Shown here: piece after piece, positions 1-10,248 of the stretch
How positions within the stretch are numbered: position 1 is the first letter of the stretch
How the letters are laid out: every line of letters starts with the position of its first letter
DNA from: Ectopseudomonas alcaliphila
Lineage (GTDB): Bacteria; Pseudomonadota; Gammaproteobacteria; Pseudomonadales; Pseudomonadaceae
Length of the DNA stretch: 64,000 nt
Direction of reading: 5' to 3'
Assembly (NCBI RefSeq): GCF_900101755.1
Contig: NZ_FNAE01000001.1
Location: 1,736,001-1,800,000 of the forward strand
Translations under genes and position numbers: made by a program
Notes under the pieces: generated by a model
What the model saw: the letters and a program-made list of their open reading frames with translations, nothing else
Told to the model about the DNA's origin: nothing
Databases searched by the model: none

Positions 1-1
1 C

Positions 2-502
2 GCCCTGAGTTGCTGGCGACTCAGCGGCGAATGTCAGCAACAGTTCCAGGCACGCCTGAACTGGCTCGCCGGCAAGCAGGGACTGAACCTGCCCGGCGTA
101 GGACCTGGCACCTGGAGCACGCTGATGGCGGGCCAGAAACTGGAGGGCCTGCTCGATTGGCTGGCGCTCGATAGCGAACACTTGCAACAGCTGCCAGGGA
201 TCGGCCCACGGCGCGCCTCGCAGCTGCAGCAGGCCTTCGCCCAGGCCCAACAGCGCTCACTGCAGCAATGGCTGCAGGCCCTCGGCGCCCCGCCTGGCCT
301 GAAGCTCGGCGCGGAGGATGACTGGGCGACGCTACTGGCTCGCGGCCACGCCGAATGGATGCAGCAACCAGGCATGAGCCAGAAGAGCGCCGAGCGTCTA
401 GTGGCGTTCTTCAGCCACCCGGAGGTTCAGCGCCTGGGCACGCAACTGCAGGAGGCCGGCACCGTCGGTTTCCAGTCGCAGGAAAATTCTCCGCGCGGTT
501 GA
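2..502 (+). CDS. ligB: NAD-dependent DNA ligase LigB, C-terminal part (5' end outside the window)
   Basis: The reading frame is open from base 2 with no start, so only the last ~166 residues are present. The piece begins with [12 protein letters not shown] and continues into the helix-hairpin-helix region, seen as [16 protein letters not shown] (about residues 63-78 of the fragment) and a second degenerate copy around [11 protein letters not shown]. Helix-hairpin-helix motifs following a short Cys region are the C-terminal architecture of bacterial NAD-dependent ligases. LigB is the shorter paralogue of LigA that lacks the BRCT domain, and no BRCT domain follows here before the TGA. It seals nicks in DNA using NAD+; its cellular role beside LigA is unclear. 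The assignment to LigB rather than LigA rests on the missing BRCT domain and general resemblance. The catalytic adenylation domain lies outside the window. Confidence 0.8.
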   Translation, partial: ALSCWRLSGECQQQFQARLNWLAGKQGLNLPGVGPGTWSTLMAGQKLEGLLDWLALDSEHLQQLPGIGPRRASQLQQAFAQAQQRSLQQWLQALGAPPGLKLGAEDDWATLLARGHAEWMQQPGMSQKSAERLVAFFSHPEVQRLGTQLQEAGTVGFQSQENSPRG

Positions 503-586
503 CTCAGGTCAGCAGATGACTCAATCGAGTCGAACCTCGCGCAGCAACCAGGGTCACTTCGAAATAGACCTTCACGAGGAGAGACC

Positions 587-982
587 ATGATTCGCCAAAC
601 CGCTTTGCTCGGCCTGCTGCTGGCCGCCAACCTGAACGCCACCCCTATTCTGGCCGCCGAAGGCGATAGCGGCTGCGCTGCCAAACGCCAAGTGCTCCAG
701 GAGAAGATCGACGCCGCCCACAAGAGCGGCAACGCGCGAGAACTGGATGGATTGCAAAGAGCACTGGGCAATGTCGACGCCCACTGCGATGACGCTTCAC
801 TGCACAAGGAGCGCCTGGCCAGCGTCAAGGAAGCCCGCGAGGAAGTGCAGAAGCGCGAGATGGATCTGCGCGAAGCCATGGGCAAGGGCGATCAGGAGAA
901 GATCGCCAAGCGTCAGGCCAAACTGGCCGAGGCGCGCGCTGAACTGCAGCAGGCCGAGGCCGAAGCGCATGCCGATCAGTAA
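587..982 (+). CDS. DUF1090 family periplasmic protein
   Basis: 131 residues. The first ~24 form a Sec signal peptide (MIRQTALLGLLLAANLNATP..LAAEG). The mature part is a charged, almost entirely alpha-helical/coiled-coil chain with Cys at SGCAAK and AHCDD, typical of the DUF1090 (E. coli YqjC-like) family: an N-terminal segment that counts Lys/Arg/Glu-rich heptads and ends in RQAKLAEARAELQQAEAEA. A good ribosome site, GAGGAGAG, lies just before the ATG. Function is unknown; the family is exported and often stress-associated. The gene follows ligB by 84 bp in the same direction, and its stop overlaps the stop of the convergent cytochrome gene by 7 bp. Confidence 0.75.
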   Translation: MIRQTALLGLLLAANLNATPILAAEGDSGCAAKRQVLQEKIDAAHKSGNARELDGLQRALGNVDAHCDDASLHKERLASVKEAREEVQKREMDLREAMGKGDQEKIAKRQAKLAEARAELQQAEAEAHADQ

Positions 983-1425
983 GCGCGGAACGCCTTGTGG
1001 CAGGCCTCGCAACTATCCTCGACGACCTGCACCGCCGGCTCCAGTTCGGAGCGACGTAGCGGCGGTGTGGTCGTGGCCTGAACCAGCGCGGCCGTGGCCT
1101 GCTCCAGATCGCGGGCCATCGTCTGGAACTGCTCCTGGCGCTGCCAGACCTCTGGGTTGGCCTTGCTGCGCTCGTCGTCACGAACCTGCGGAAAATGCTG
1201 CCAGGGCTCGCGCGACAGGCGATCCAGCTCGGCTGCACCGCTGATGAAACCTGCCTCGTCATAGGCTATGCGGCCGCGCAACATCCCACCGAGGTCTTCG
1301 CTGACCTTGAGCATCTCCTTGAACAGCGCCTGGCGCTTGCCCAACGGCGAATTGGGGTCAACCCCACCACAGGCCGCCAGGGTCAGGCAGACACAGGTGA
1401 GCAGCAGGAATTTCTTCAGGTCCAT
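976..1425 (-). CDS. c'-type cytochrome lipoprotein
   Basis: 149 residues from the ATG at 1425; an upstream in-frame ATG would place a non-secretory leader ahead of a clear lipoprotein signal, so the internal start is preferred. The signal peptide MDLKKFLLLTCVCLTLAACGG ends in a lipobox (LAAC), predicting a lipid-anchored periplasmic protein. The C-terminus carries a single haem-attachment motif, CEACHKAFR, placed about 10 residues from the end, which is the signature of the four-helix-bundle cytochrome c' family (haem c bound by CXXCH near the end of helix 4). Cytochromes c' bind NO or act as small electron carriers. The gene is convergent with the DUF1090 gene (7 bp shared) and lies downstream of a chemoreceptor on the same strand. 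A lipoprotein version is less usual than the soluble form. Confidence 0.75.
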   Translation of the reverse strand: MDLKKFLLLTCVCLTLAACGGVDPNSPLGKRQALFKEMLKVSEDLGGMLRGRIAYDEAGFISGAAELDRLSREPWQHFPQVRDDERSKANPEVWQRQEQFQTMARDLEQATAALVQATTTPPLRRSELEPAVQVVEDSCEACHKAFRAY

Positions 1426-1536
1426 CGACACGACTTCCGGGCGACAAGGGGCCGCCAGTATCGCGGCTCGTCCCAGCCGGGCCAAGCGACCTCTTGTCAC
1501 AACGCCTGTCGTTTGCAAGCGTTGGTCAGCCAGGGT

Positions 1537-3123
1537 TCAGGTACGAAAGCGCCCCAACTGACTGTTGAGCTGCTGCACCTCGCCCTGGATCTGCGCGCTG
1601 ACCTGTACCACGCTCTCGGTCTCGCCCTGGCTGCGCTCGGCCAGGCTGGAAATATGCGTTACCCGCTGGTCGATCTCCTGCGCCACCTGACTCTGCTGCT
1701 CTGCGGCCGTGGCGATCTGCGCGTTCAGGGCATTGATGCCGTCCACCGCGCCGACAATGGTCTCCAGCGCCTCACTGGCCTGACGAATGTGCTGGAGGTT
1801 GCCATCGGCCAGGGTCGCACTACGCTGCATCGCCAGTACCGCATCACGTGCACCGCCCTGTAATCGCTGGATGATCGCCTGGATTTCGCCGGTGGATTGC
1901 TGGGTGCGACTGGCCAGCGTACGAACCTCGTCGGCGACCACGGCGAAGCCCCGTCCCGCTTCACCGGCGCGCGCTGCTTCGATGGCCGCGTTGAGCGCCA
2001 GCAGGTTGGTTTGCTCGGCGATGCCAGTGATCACTTCGAGCACCTTGCCGACACCACCGGTTTCCGCCTCCAGACGCTGTACCTGCTCGCCACTGCGCTG
2101 CAACTGCTCCACCAGTTCGGCGATCTGCGCCGCACTGCGCTGCACCACCTGCTTGCCGCTTTGCGCACAATCATCGGCACTGCGCGTCGACTCGGCAGCA
2201 TGAGCAGCGTGACGCGCCACCTCGGCCACGGTGGCACTCATCTCGTTCATCGCAGTGGCTACCTGATCGAGATCCTCGTACTGGCGCCGCACGCCAGCGC
2301 CCGCTGATTGTGCGGCGCCGACCACGCTGCCGACATGCTCCCCGGTACGCTCGCCGCTACGTTTGACCTCTGCCAGCAGGCCTCGTACCTGATCCTGCAT
2401 ACGGTTATAGCCGGCGAAGATGCGGCCGATCTCGTTGTCACCCTGCCGCCCTTCAAGGCTACGCGTGAAGTCGCCGGAGCCGACCCGGGTCAGCGCCCCC
2501 TCTACCGCATTGAGGTTGTGCATCAGCGGGCGCAGGCCGAACTGGCGACCCAGCACCACCAGCGCCAGAATGCCCAGCACGCAACCGAATGCCAGCCACA
2601 TCTGGCGGCGCTGGCTGCCTTCAGCGTGCGCAGCCATCAAACCGACGGCCTGGTTCATCTCGCGCAGCAGCTCGACCGACTGCTGCTCCAGGGTCTTGAG
2701 ATCGACTGCATCGCCCGCAACCACACGCTGCAACTGGGTACGAAAGCCCTGCCAGAGACCACCGACCTTGTTCATCTGCGCCTGGATGCCGGGCTCGGCA
2801 ATAGCACTGATATTACGCACCGCGTTGCCACTCAGCAGGTCGCGATGAGCGGCATCGAACTGCGCCATGGTGGCTTCAAGAGTCGCGGCAGGCAGGACGC
2901 CTTCGCGCTGCAACAGCGCCTCCTTGGTCATCTTCTGGCTGAGCATGCGCTGCGCGCCAGCGATGTTGATGGTCTCCGGCGACACCGACATGCTCAGGTA
3001 CAGCGCCACGGAGGCAACCACCGCGAGCAGGAACATCAGCGCATAGGAAAACAGAAACTGTTGATTCAGCGTGCGCAGACCAATGGCGCAGAGCAGGCGG
3101 TCGAACAAGGTACTGACGAACAT
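1537..3123 (-). CDS. methyl-accepting chemotaxis protein with a PilJ/NarX-type N-terminal sensor
   Basis: 528 residues. One membrane helix at about residues 21-44 and a second at about 176-195 bracket a ~130-residue periplasmic domain that contains the family signature [18 protein letters not shown], shared with PilJ and NarX/NarQ sensors. A HAMP region follows (about 197-250), then a full cytoplasmic signalling domain with the conserved hairpin tip [20 protein letters not shown] and [13 protein letters not shown]. No C-terminal CheR-docking pentapeptide is present. It is a membrane chemoreceptor that feeds a CheA/CheW complex. It is not beside che genes, so it is an orphan receptor and could serve either the flagellar system or the Pil-Chp system found 21 kb away. 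The ligand is unknown; nitrate/nitrite-like anions are possible from the fold only. Confidence 0.88.
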   Translation of the reverse strand: MFVSTLFDRLLCAIGLRTLNQQFLFSYALMFLLAVVASVALYLSMSVSPETINIAGAQRMLSQKMTKEALLQREGVLPAATLEATMAQFDAAHRDLLSGNAVRNISAIAEPGIQAQMNKVGGLWQGFRTQLQRVVAGDAVDLKTLEQQSVELLREMNQAVGLMAAHAEGSQRRQMWLAFGCVLGILALVVLGRQFGLRPLMHNLNAVEGALTRVGSGDFTRSLEGRQGDNEIGRIFAGYNRMQDQVRGLLAEVKRSGERTGEHVGSVVGAAQSAGAGVRRQYEDLDQVATAMNEMSATVAEVARHAAHAAESTRSADDCAQSGKQVVQRSAAQIAELVEQLQRSGEQVQRLEAETGGVGKVLEVITGIAEQTNLLALNAAIEAARAGEAGRGFAVVADEVRTLASRTQQSTGEIQAIIQRLQGGARDAVLAMQRSATLADGNLQHIRQASEALETIVGAVDGINALNAQIATAAEQQSQVAQEIDQRVTHISSLAERSQGETESVVQVSAQIQGEVQQLNSQLGRFRT

Positions 3124-3239
3124 GGTGGGCTCCCTGGCAATCGGCGGAAATCCCCGCCAAATAGTCAGGAGCTAGCAAGAATATGGCCAACGGCCATGCC
3201 GCCCTACAGGCCGATAGCCCAGATAAAACGCACCAGAAT

Positions 3240-3266
3240 GGCGCGATGACTGGCAAGTCACGCGCC
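3240..3266 (-). terminator. stem-loop downstream of the MAPEG gene
   Basis: GGCGCG/CGCGCC outer arms and TGACT/AGTCA inner arms pair around a GGCA loop with one bulged base. It sits 38 bp past the MAPEG stop on the minus strand. There is no strong U-tract, so termination is plausible but not certain. Confidence 0.35.
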
Positions 3267-3304
3267 TTTCCAGCCCAGCGTGCCTAGCCAGCTGCAAACG
3301 CCGA

Positions 3305-3691
3305 CTAGGCGGACACCACGAACAACGCCACGATCAGCCCCATTCCGGCGAACCACACCAGCGAGCGCACCGGCCCCCAGTCAGCCAGGTAGCAGATGAA
3401 GTACAGCAGGCGACTGACGATGAATGCCACGGCCAGTTGATCGAGCAGCCCCTGCTCGGCGCCACCGGCCTGGTGGGCGATGATCACTGCGGCGGCGAAC
3501 GCCGGGGTCACCTCGAAGCCGTTGAGCTGGGCGTTGTTGGCCCGCTTGCGCCAACCGTCCAGGGTACTCAGGAACGCGCGCGGGTCCTGATTGGCGCGCG
3601 GTCCGTAGCCGGGGCCAAGGAACTTGGCAGTGGCGGTACTCAGGTAGGGCAGGAAGATGGCGATCAGCACGCACCAGTAGGCGAGGGTCAT
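3305..3691 (-). CDS. MAPEG family membrane protein
   Basis: 128 residues from the ATG at 3691, which is preceded by GGAG with 6-nt spacing; the longer upstream ATG adds a non-hydrophobic leader. Four hydrophobic helices are visible (starting MTLAYWCVLIAIFLPYL, then around AFAAAVIIAHQ, LAVAFIVSRLLYFICYL and SLVWFAGMGLIVALFVV). The pattern AQLNGFEVTPAFAAAV with N and E in helix 2, and SRLLYFICY in helix 3, matches the MAPEG superfamily (membrane-associated proteins in eicosanoid and glutathione metabolism). In bacteria these are mostly uncharacterised inner-membrane proteins, some with glutathione transferase or peroxidase activity. It stands alone between the chemoreceptor and the pyrimidine catabolic genes. 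Confidence 0.8.
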   Translation of the reverse strand: MTLAYWCVLIAIFLPYLSTATAKFLGPGYGPRANQDPRAFLSTLDGWRKRANNAQLNGFEVTPAFAAAVIIAHQAGGAEQGLLDQLAVAFIVSRLLYFICYLADWGPVRSLVWFAGMGLIVALFVVSA

Positions 3692-3788
3692 GGAAGCTCC
3701 GCAGCTCGGTAATGGAGTGCGCAGCTTGTCCCGAGCAGGCACGGGCGTCCATGACTGCCGCCGACCAGATCGACGGCGTTTCAGCCAA

Positions 3789-5072
3789 TCAGGCCGCCTG
3801 TTTACCCTGCGCCAGTGCCACCGAGGCAGCGAGCATGGCGCGCAGCAGCACCGCGCAGCCGGCGGCCAGGTCCGCTGGCGCGGCGTTCTCGATCTCGTTG
3901 TGGCTGATGCCGCCCTCGCAGGGTACGAAGATCATCCCGGCCGGGCCCAGCTCGGCGAGAAAGATCGCGTCATGCCCGGCGCCGCTGACGATATCCATAT
4001 GCGACAAGCCCAGGCCGGCCGCCGCGCCGCGCACCGCCTCGACGCAGCCCTGATCGAAATACAGCGGCGGGAAGTCCGCGGTCGGCGTCAGCTCGAAACT
4101 CAGGCCGTGCTTGGCGCAGGTCGCCTCGATCACACCACGCACCGCCTCGATCATCGAATCCAGGCGCTCCGGCTCAAGATGGCGGAAATCCAGGGTCATG
4201 CGCACCTCGCCGGGAATCACGTTGCGCGAGCCGGGGTAGGCCTGCAGGCAACCGACCGTGCCGCAGGCATGCGGTTGATGCTCCAGCGCCACCCGGTTGA
4301 CTGCCGCGACCACCGCTGCGGCGCCAACCAGCGCATCCTTGCGCAGGTGCATCGGTGTCGGCCCGGCGTGGGCCTCGACGCCCTTGAGCGTGAGGTCGAA
4401 CCACTTCTGCCCGAGCGCGCCGAGCACCACGCCGATGGTCTTGCCCTGATCCTCGAGAATCGGCCCCTGCTCGATATGCGCCTCGAAATAGGCGCCCACC
4501 GCATGGCCGCTCACCGCCCGTGGCCCGGCATAGCCGATGGCGTTCAGCGCCTCGCCGACGCTGATGCCTTCGGCGTCGCGCTTGGCCAGGGTTTCCTCCA
4601 GGGTGAACTTCTCGGCGAACACCCCCGAACCCATCATGCACGGGGCGAAGCGCGAGCCTTCCTCGTTGGTCCACACCACCACTTCCAGCGGCGCTTCGGT
4701 CTGTATGCCCAGGTCGTTGAGGGTACGCAGCACCTCGACGCCGGCCAGCACGCCGAAGCAGCCGTCGAACTTGCCGCCAGTGGGCTGGGTGTCGATATGG
4801 CTGCCGGTCATCACCGGTGGCAGTGAGGCGTTGCGCCCGGGGCGGCGGGCGAAGATATTGCCGACGCCATCGACAGTGACAGTGCAGCCGGCCTCCTCGC
4901 ACCAGCGTACGAAGAGGTCGCGCGCCTGGCGGTCGAGGTCGGTCAGGGCCAGACGACAGACCCCGCCCTTGACGGTGGCGCCGAGCTGCGCCAACTCCAT
5001 CAGCGATTGCCACAGGCGCTCGCCGTTGACGTGCGGCTGGCTGGATTGCAGAACCTCGGTGGCAGTGTTCAT
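3789..5072 (-). CDS. Zn-dependent carbamoyl-amide hydrolase (N-carbamoyl-beta-alanine / allantoate amidohydrolase type)
   Basis: About 427 residues of the M20 peptidase-like hydantoinase/carbamoylase family. Metal-binding signatures are visible: GSHIDTQPTGGKFDG near residue 92, NEEGSRFAP near 137, HIEQGP near 195, and a C-terminal SGAGHDA. A GAGG ribosome site lies 8 nt before the ATG at 5072 but only 2 nt before the ATG at 5078, so the inner start is favoured. The expected reaction is hydrolysis of an N-carbamoyl amino acid to the amino acid, CO2 and ammonia, which is the third step of reductive pyrimidine breakdown after dihydropyrimidinase. The context (NCS1 transporter upstream, dihydropyrimidinase and preTA divergent) supports N-carbamoyl-beta-alanine as substrate; allantoate or ureidoglycolate would be the alternative. 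Confidence 0.85.
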   Translation of the reverse strand: MNTATEVLQSSQPHVNGERLWQSLMELAQLGATVKGGVCRLALTDLDRQARDLFVRWCEEAGCTVTVDGVGNIFARRPGRNASLPPVMTGSHIDTQPTGGKFDGCFGVLAGVEVLRTLNDLGIQTEAPLEVVVWTNEEGSRFAPCMMGSGVFAEKFTLEETLAKRDAEGISVGEALNAIGYAGPRAVSGHAVGAYFEAHIEQGPILEDQGKTIGVVLGALGQKWFDLTLKGVEAHAGPTPMHLRKDALVGAAAVVAAVNRVALEHQPHACGTVGCLQAYPGSRNVIPGEVRMTLDFRHLEPERLDSMIEAVRGVIEATCAKHGLSFELTPTADFPPLYFDQGCVEAVRGAAAGLGLSHMDIVSGAGHDAIFLAELGPAGMIFVPCEGGISHNEIENAAPADLAAGCAVLLRAMLAASVALAQGKQAA

Positions 5073-5134
5073 GGTCATTTCCTCGGCCTCTCTGGTTGTC
5101 TGTGACGCGCCCGCGGCAGCGAGGCGCGTCTGCT

Positions 5135-5166
5135 GGATCGCTTCGCGGGCAAGCCCGCTCCTACAC
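5135..5166. repeat. REP-type palindrome overlapping the transporter stop codon
   Basis: The segment contains TTCGCGGGCAAGCCCGCTCC, the familiar Pseudomonas REP core (GCGGGC/GCCCGC stem followed by TCCTAC). Its CTA end supplies the TAG stop of the NCS1 transporter gene. Confidence 0.7.
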
Positions 5167-6648
5167 CGGCGCCTTGGCCACCACCGGCTGTGCGCTACGC
5201 AGGCTGCACAAACCGAAGTAGATCAAGCCGCCCAGGAAGGAACCGGTAAACCAGCCGTAGTCGTAGAACCAGCTGAAGGCGCTACTGCCCAGCGACAGCA
5301 GGGTCAGCGCTACAGGTACGGCAAAGGCGGCGAAGCCGATCCAGTTCCACGCCGGGTAGACGTCATCGCGGTACAGCCCGGCCAGGTCCAGTTGCTGTTT
5401 CTTGATCAGGAAGTAGTCGACCACCATGATCCCGGCAATCGGCCCGAGCAGGCTGGAGTAACCCAGCAGCCAGTTGGAATACACGCTTTCCAGGCTCAGC
5501 TCGGAGACCAGCAGCCCGAGCTTTTTCAGCAGTTCATGGCCCATCAGCCCCAGGCCGATCAGGCCGGTGAGGATCACCGCCTTGGTGCGGTCGATCAGCT
5601 TGGGGGCGATGTTCTGGAAATCGTTGGTCGGCGAGACGATATTCGCCGCCGTATTGGTCGACAGCGTGGCGACGATGATCAACGCCATCGCCAGAGCGAC
5701 CCAGCCGGGGCTCTGGATATGACCGATCAGGCTGACCGGATCGGACACCGTCTGCCCCACCAGACCTTCCGAGGCTGCGGTCATCACCACACCGAGAGCG
5801 GCGAAGAGGAACATGGTCAGCGGCAGACCGAAGATCTGCCCGAGAATCTGGTCCTTCTGACTTTTTGCATAGCGGCTGAAGTCGGGGATATTCAACGACA
5901 GGGTGGCCCAGAAGCCGACCATGGCCGTCAGCCCGGCGAGAAAGTAACCGGTGACGCTGGCACCCTCGGGGCGATTGGCCGGCTGCGCCAGCAACTCGCT
6001 CATCGACACGTTGGGCAACGCCCACACCAGCAGGCCGGCACCGACCAGCACCAGCAGCGGCGCGGACAGGGTTTCCAGCCACTTGATCGACTCGGCGCCG
6101 CGCAGCACGATCCACAGGTTGAGTGCCCAGAAGATCATGAAACCGATCACCTCGCCGGTGCCGCCGAGCGTCTTCCAACTCTCGAAAATCGAACCCAGCA
6201 GCAGGTGGATCGCCAGGCCGCCGAACATGGTCTGAATACCGAACCAGCCGCAGGCCACCACGGCGCGGATCAGGCAGGGCACGTTGGAGCCGAGTATGCC
6301 GAACGAGGAACGCAGCAATACCGGAAAGGGAATGCCGTACTTGGTGCCAGCAAAGGCGTTGAGGGTCAGCGGGATCAGCACCACCACGTTGGCCAGCAGA
6401 ATCGCCAGCAGCGCCTCGCCCACCGACAGGCCGAAGTAGGCGGTGAGCACGCCGCCCAGGGTGTAGGTGGGCACGCAGATCGACATGCCGACCCACAGCG
6501 CGGTGATGTGCCACTTGTTCCAGGTTCGCTGATGCACCTTGGTCGGGGCGATGTCATGGTTGTAGCGCGCGCTGTCGAGTACGTCGCTGCCAGCGTTCAG
6601 CTCATACAAGCCCTCCCGCTCGGTCACTTCCGATCTGCTCTGTTGCAT
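5161..6648 (-). CDS. NCS1 family nucleobase/allantoin-type permease
   Basis: 495 residues with about twelve hydrophobic segments, the first around WHITALWVGMSICVPTYTLG. That motif, together with GIPFPVLLRSSFGILGSNVP and CGWFGIQTMFGG, is diagnostic of the nucleobase-cation-symport-1 family (uracil, allantoin, hydantoin, cytosine or thiamine importers). The start at 6648 has GGAGAGG 3-4 nt upstream. It probably imports uracil/thymine, dihydropyrimidines or hydantoins for the enzymes encoded here: the amidohydrolase follows on the same strand after an 82-bp gap containing a REP element, and dihydropyrimidinase is divergent. The last codons run into the REP palindrome, so the extreme C-terminus is probably not conserved. 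Substrate is inferred from context only. Confidence 0.87.
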   Translation of the reverse strand: MQQSRSEVTEREGLYELNAGSDVLDSARYNHDIAPTKVHQRTWNKWHITALWVGMSICVPTYTLGGVLTAYFGLSVGEALLAILLANVVVLIPLTLNAFAGTKYGIPFPVLLRSSFGILGSNVPCLIRAVVACGWFGIQTMFGGLAIHLLLGSIFESWKTLGGTGEVIGFMIFWALNLWIVLRGAESIKWLETLSAPLLVLVGAGLLVWALPNVSMSELLAQPANRPEGASVTGYFLAGLTAMVGFWATLSLNIPDFSRYAKSQKDQILGQIFGLPLTMFLFAALGVVMTAASEGLVGQTVSDPVSLIGHIQSPGWVALAMALIIVATLSTNTAANIVSPTNDFQNIAPKLIDRTKAVILTGLIGLGLMGHELLKKLGLLVSELSLESVYSNWLLGYSSLLGPIAGIMVVDYFLIKKQQLDLAGLYRDDVYPAWNWIGFAAFAVPVALTLLSLGSSAFSWFYDYGWFTGSFLGGLIYFGLCSLRSAQPVVAKAPV

Positions 6649-6874
6649 GGGCCTCTCCAGTATTTTTCTGATTGTTAGCGCATCGGGCTAATTCGATGGC
6701 CGGAGTTCAGGAGCCGGCCAGCACGGGGGCAGCGCCACTCAATAAGCGTGCCGCATTCCCCGACGGGGCCTGCATCCTGCCTGCTTGAACACATTAAGCA
6801 TCTGATCTGAAAACGTTTTATCTGAACCCACAGGCGTCGCCAACAGACGCCATAGACCGACTCGGAACGGCTTG

Positions 6875-6889
6875 TCCTGTCAGTCAGGA
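6875..6889. promoter_or_regulatory. inverted repeat, possible operator on the transporter side
   Basis: TCCTG TCAGT CAGGA is a perfect 5-bp inverted repeat with a 5-nt spacer. Its left half, TCCTGTCA, is identical to the left half of the long palindrome at 7127-7156. Confidence 0.35.
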
Positions 6890-6972
6890 TTCAAACTGGT
6901 GCAAGCGAATTTTTTTCGCCGCCCAAGGCCGCGCCATGCCAGGGCACAAGCGGCTGATTTTCCATGAGAAAT

Positions 6973-6998
6973 CTTGACCATATTGGCATTCTGTCAAG
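6973..6998. promoter_or_regulatory. CTTGAC...GTCAAG inverted repeat, RutR-like half-site
   Basis: CTTGAC and GTCAAG are complementary arms 14 nt apart. The left part reads TTGACCA followed by TAT-TGG, resembling one half of the E. coli RutR operator (TTGACCA-NN-TGGTCAA); the right half departs from that consensus. Confidence 0.3.
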
Positions 6999-7003
6999 TG
7001 CGT

Positions 7004-7031
7004 CAAAATGGTGAGAGCCCTCACCATTTTG
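7004..7031. promoter_or_regulatory. perfect 12-bp inverted repeat
   Basis: CAAAATGGTGAG and CTCACCATTTTG pair perfectly around a 4-nt AGCC loop. The position between two divergent coding regions and the lack of a gene ending here argue for an operator or a transcript hairpin rather than an ordinary terminator, although T-rich sequence follows. Confidence 0.55.
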
Positions 7032-7126
7032 GTGATTTTTAGTTTTTATTGTTAATTTTCAATAACTTAATCAAACAAAAACTGATCAAAAAATAATCTT
7101 GCCCAATCCGATTACTGCAACTAGAT

Positions 7127-8664
<1,538 letters not shown>

Positions 8665-8683
8665 GTCAGGGACACAGAAGAAC

Positions 8684-8761
8684 CTGTGGGAGGGGCTTCA
8701 GCCGCGAAAATCTGGATAGCTCAGGAGCTGTCGCGGCTAAAGCGGAACGCCGCCCGGCCCC
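8684..8761. repeat. REP/BIME-type repeat pair
   Basis: GTGGGAGGGGCTTCAGCCGC at about 8686 and TCGCGGCTAAAGCGGAACGC at about 8731 are inverted relatives of each other. The same sequences recur at 11530-11627 and 56459-56517. The pair fills most of the 216-bp gap between hydA and preT, so the two may be separate transcripts or a processed one. Confidence 0.7.
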
Positions 8762-8880
8762 ACCCACACAGCCCCGGCCGCCGCCGCACCCATTCCGCCA
8801 CACCGGCCCGCAGAGGCTGGGCGGCCGCTTATCCGCTGTTAACTGCCCAATAAAAGCCACAAAACCGTGAGGCAATTACC

Positions 8881-10248
8881 GTGATAGACACCCTCAGCCA
8901 TTTGCCGCGACCGGATGCCGGCGCCGCCGAACTGGCCGATCGTTTCAGCGATCTGGCCCCACCGCTCACAGCCCGCCAGGCCGCCCTGGAAAGTTCGCGC
9001 TGCCTGTATTGCTACGACGCGCCCTGCGTCAACGCCTGCCCCAGCGAGATCGACATTCCTTCGTTTATCCGCAATATCAGCCACGAGAACATTCAGGGCG
9101 CGGCCGAGAAGATTCTCTCGGCCAATATCCTTGGCGGCAGCTGCGCCCGCGTCTGCCCCACCGAGATTCTGTGCCAGCAAGCCTGCGTGCGTAACAACGC
9201 CCAGGAATGCGCGCCGGTGCTGATCGGCCTGTTGCAGCGCTACGCCATCGACAACGCGCAGTTCAGCGAGCACCCATTTCAGCGCGCGCCAGCCAGTGGC
9301 AAACGCATCGCCGTGGTCGGCGCGGGGCCGGCAGGTTTGTCCTGCGCCCATCGCCTGGCCATGCACGGCCATGAGGTGGTGATTTTCGAGGCCCGCGAGA
9401 AAGCCGGCGGCCTCAATGAATACGGCATCGCCAAATACAAGCTGGTGGATGACTTCGCCCAGCGCGAAGTGGATTTTCTTCTGCAGATCGGCGGCATCGA
9501 GATCCGCCACGGCCACAAACTGGGCGACAACCTCAGCCTCAGCGAGCTGCACCAGCAGTTCGACGCGGTATTCCTCGGCATCGGCCTGGCCGCCAGCAAG
9601 CGCCTAGGCCTGCCGGGCGAAGACGCGCCGGGCCTGCTCGCCGCCACCGATTACATCCGCGAACTGCGCCAAAGCGATGACCTTACCCAGCTGCCCGTGG
9701 CCGAGCGCTGCATCGTCCTCGGCGCCGGCAACACCGCCATCGATATGGCGGTGCAGATGAGCAAGCTCGGCGCCCGCGACGTCAACCTGGTCTATCGCCG
9801 CGGCTTCGAGGAAATGGGCGCAACCGAACACGAGCAGGACATCGCCAAGGCCAATCAGGTGCGCCTGCTGACCTGGGCACAGCCGGATGCGGTGCTGCTC
9901 AACGACCAGGGCCAGGTGCGCGGCATGCGCTTCGCCCGCACTCGGATGGAGAACGGCCGCCTGCACAGCACCGGACAGACCTTCGAGCTCGCCGCCGACG
10001 CCATCTTTACCGCCATCGGTCAGGCCTTCGATGGCCAGGCCCTGAACGATCCGCTGGCCCGCGAGCTGAAGCGCGAGGGCGAACGCATCTGGGTCGACGC
10101 CCAGCTGCAAACCAGCGTGCCCGGCGTGTACGCCGGCGGCGACTGCACCGCCCTCGGCCAGGACCTCACCGTACAAGCCGTGCAACACGGCAAGCTGGCC
10201 GCCGAGGCCATCCACTCTCATCTGCTGCTCAATGTGGAGGCCGCATAA
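8881..10248 (+). CDS. preT: NAD-dependent dihydropyrimidine dehydrogenase, flavin subunit PreT
   Basis: 455 residues, starting with GTG (preceded by GTGAGGC at about 10-nt spacing). The N-terminus has two iron-sulfur cysteine groups, CLYCYDAPCVNACP (about 41-54) and CARVCPTEILCQQAC (about 84-98). A Rossmann motif VVGAGPAGLSCAHRLA (about 144-159) binds FAD and a second, VLGAGNTAIDMAV (about 280), binds NAD(P)H; AGGDC near the C-terminus closes the FAD site. This glutamate-synthase-small-subunit-like chain passes electrons from NADH to PreA, which reduces uracil and thymine. The stop codon abuts the preA ATG with no gap, indicating translational coupling. Confidence 0.93.
   Translation: MIDTLSHLPRPDAGAAELADRFSDLAPPLTARQAALESSRCLYCYDAPCVNACPSEIDIPSFIRNISHENIQGAAEKILSANILGGSCARVCPTEILCQQACVRNNAQECAPVLIGLLQRYAIDNAQFSEHPFQRAPASGKRIAVVGAGPAGLSCAHRLAMHGHEVVIFEAREKAGGLNEYGIAKYKLVDDFAQREVDFLLQIGGIEIRHGHKLGDNLSLSELHQQFDAVFLGIGLAASKRLGLPGEDAPGLLAATDYIRELRQSDDLTQLPVAERCIVLGAGNTAIDMAVQMSKLGARDVNLVYRRGFEEMGATEHEQDIAKANQVRLLTWAQPDAVLLNDQGQVRGMRFARTRMENGRLHSTGQTFELAADAIFTAIGQAFDGQALNDPLARELKREGERIWVDAQLQTSVPGVYAGGDCTALGQDLTVQAVQHGKLAAEAIHSHLLLNVEAA

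Noticed and set aside
4537..6678. A 713-residue plus-strand frame across the amidohydrolase and transporter genes.
   Set aside because: It is low-complexity (Gln/His-rich), has no recognisable domain and lies opposite two well supported genes.
6741..6770. A possible sigma-54 promoter on the minus strand for the NCS1 transporter (GGCACG-N4-TTGA).
   Set aside because: The -24 GG is present but the -12 element reads TTGAG instead of TTGC, so the essential GC is missing.
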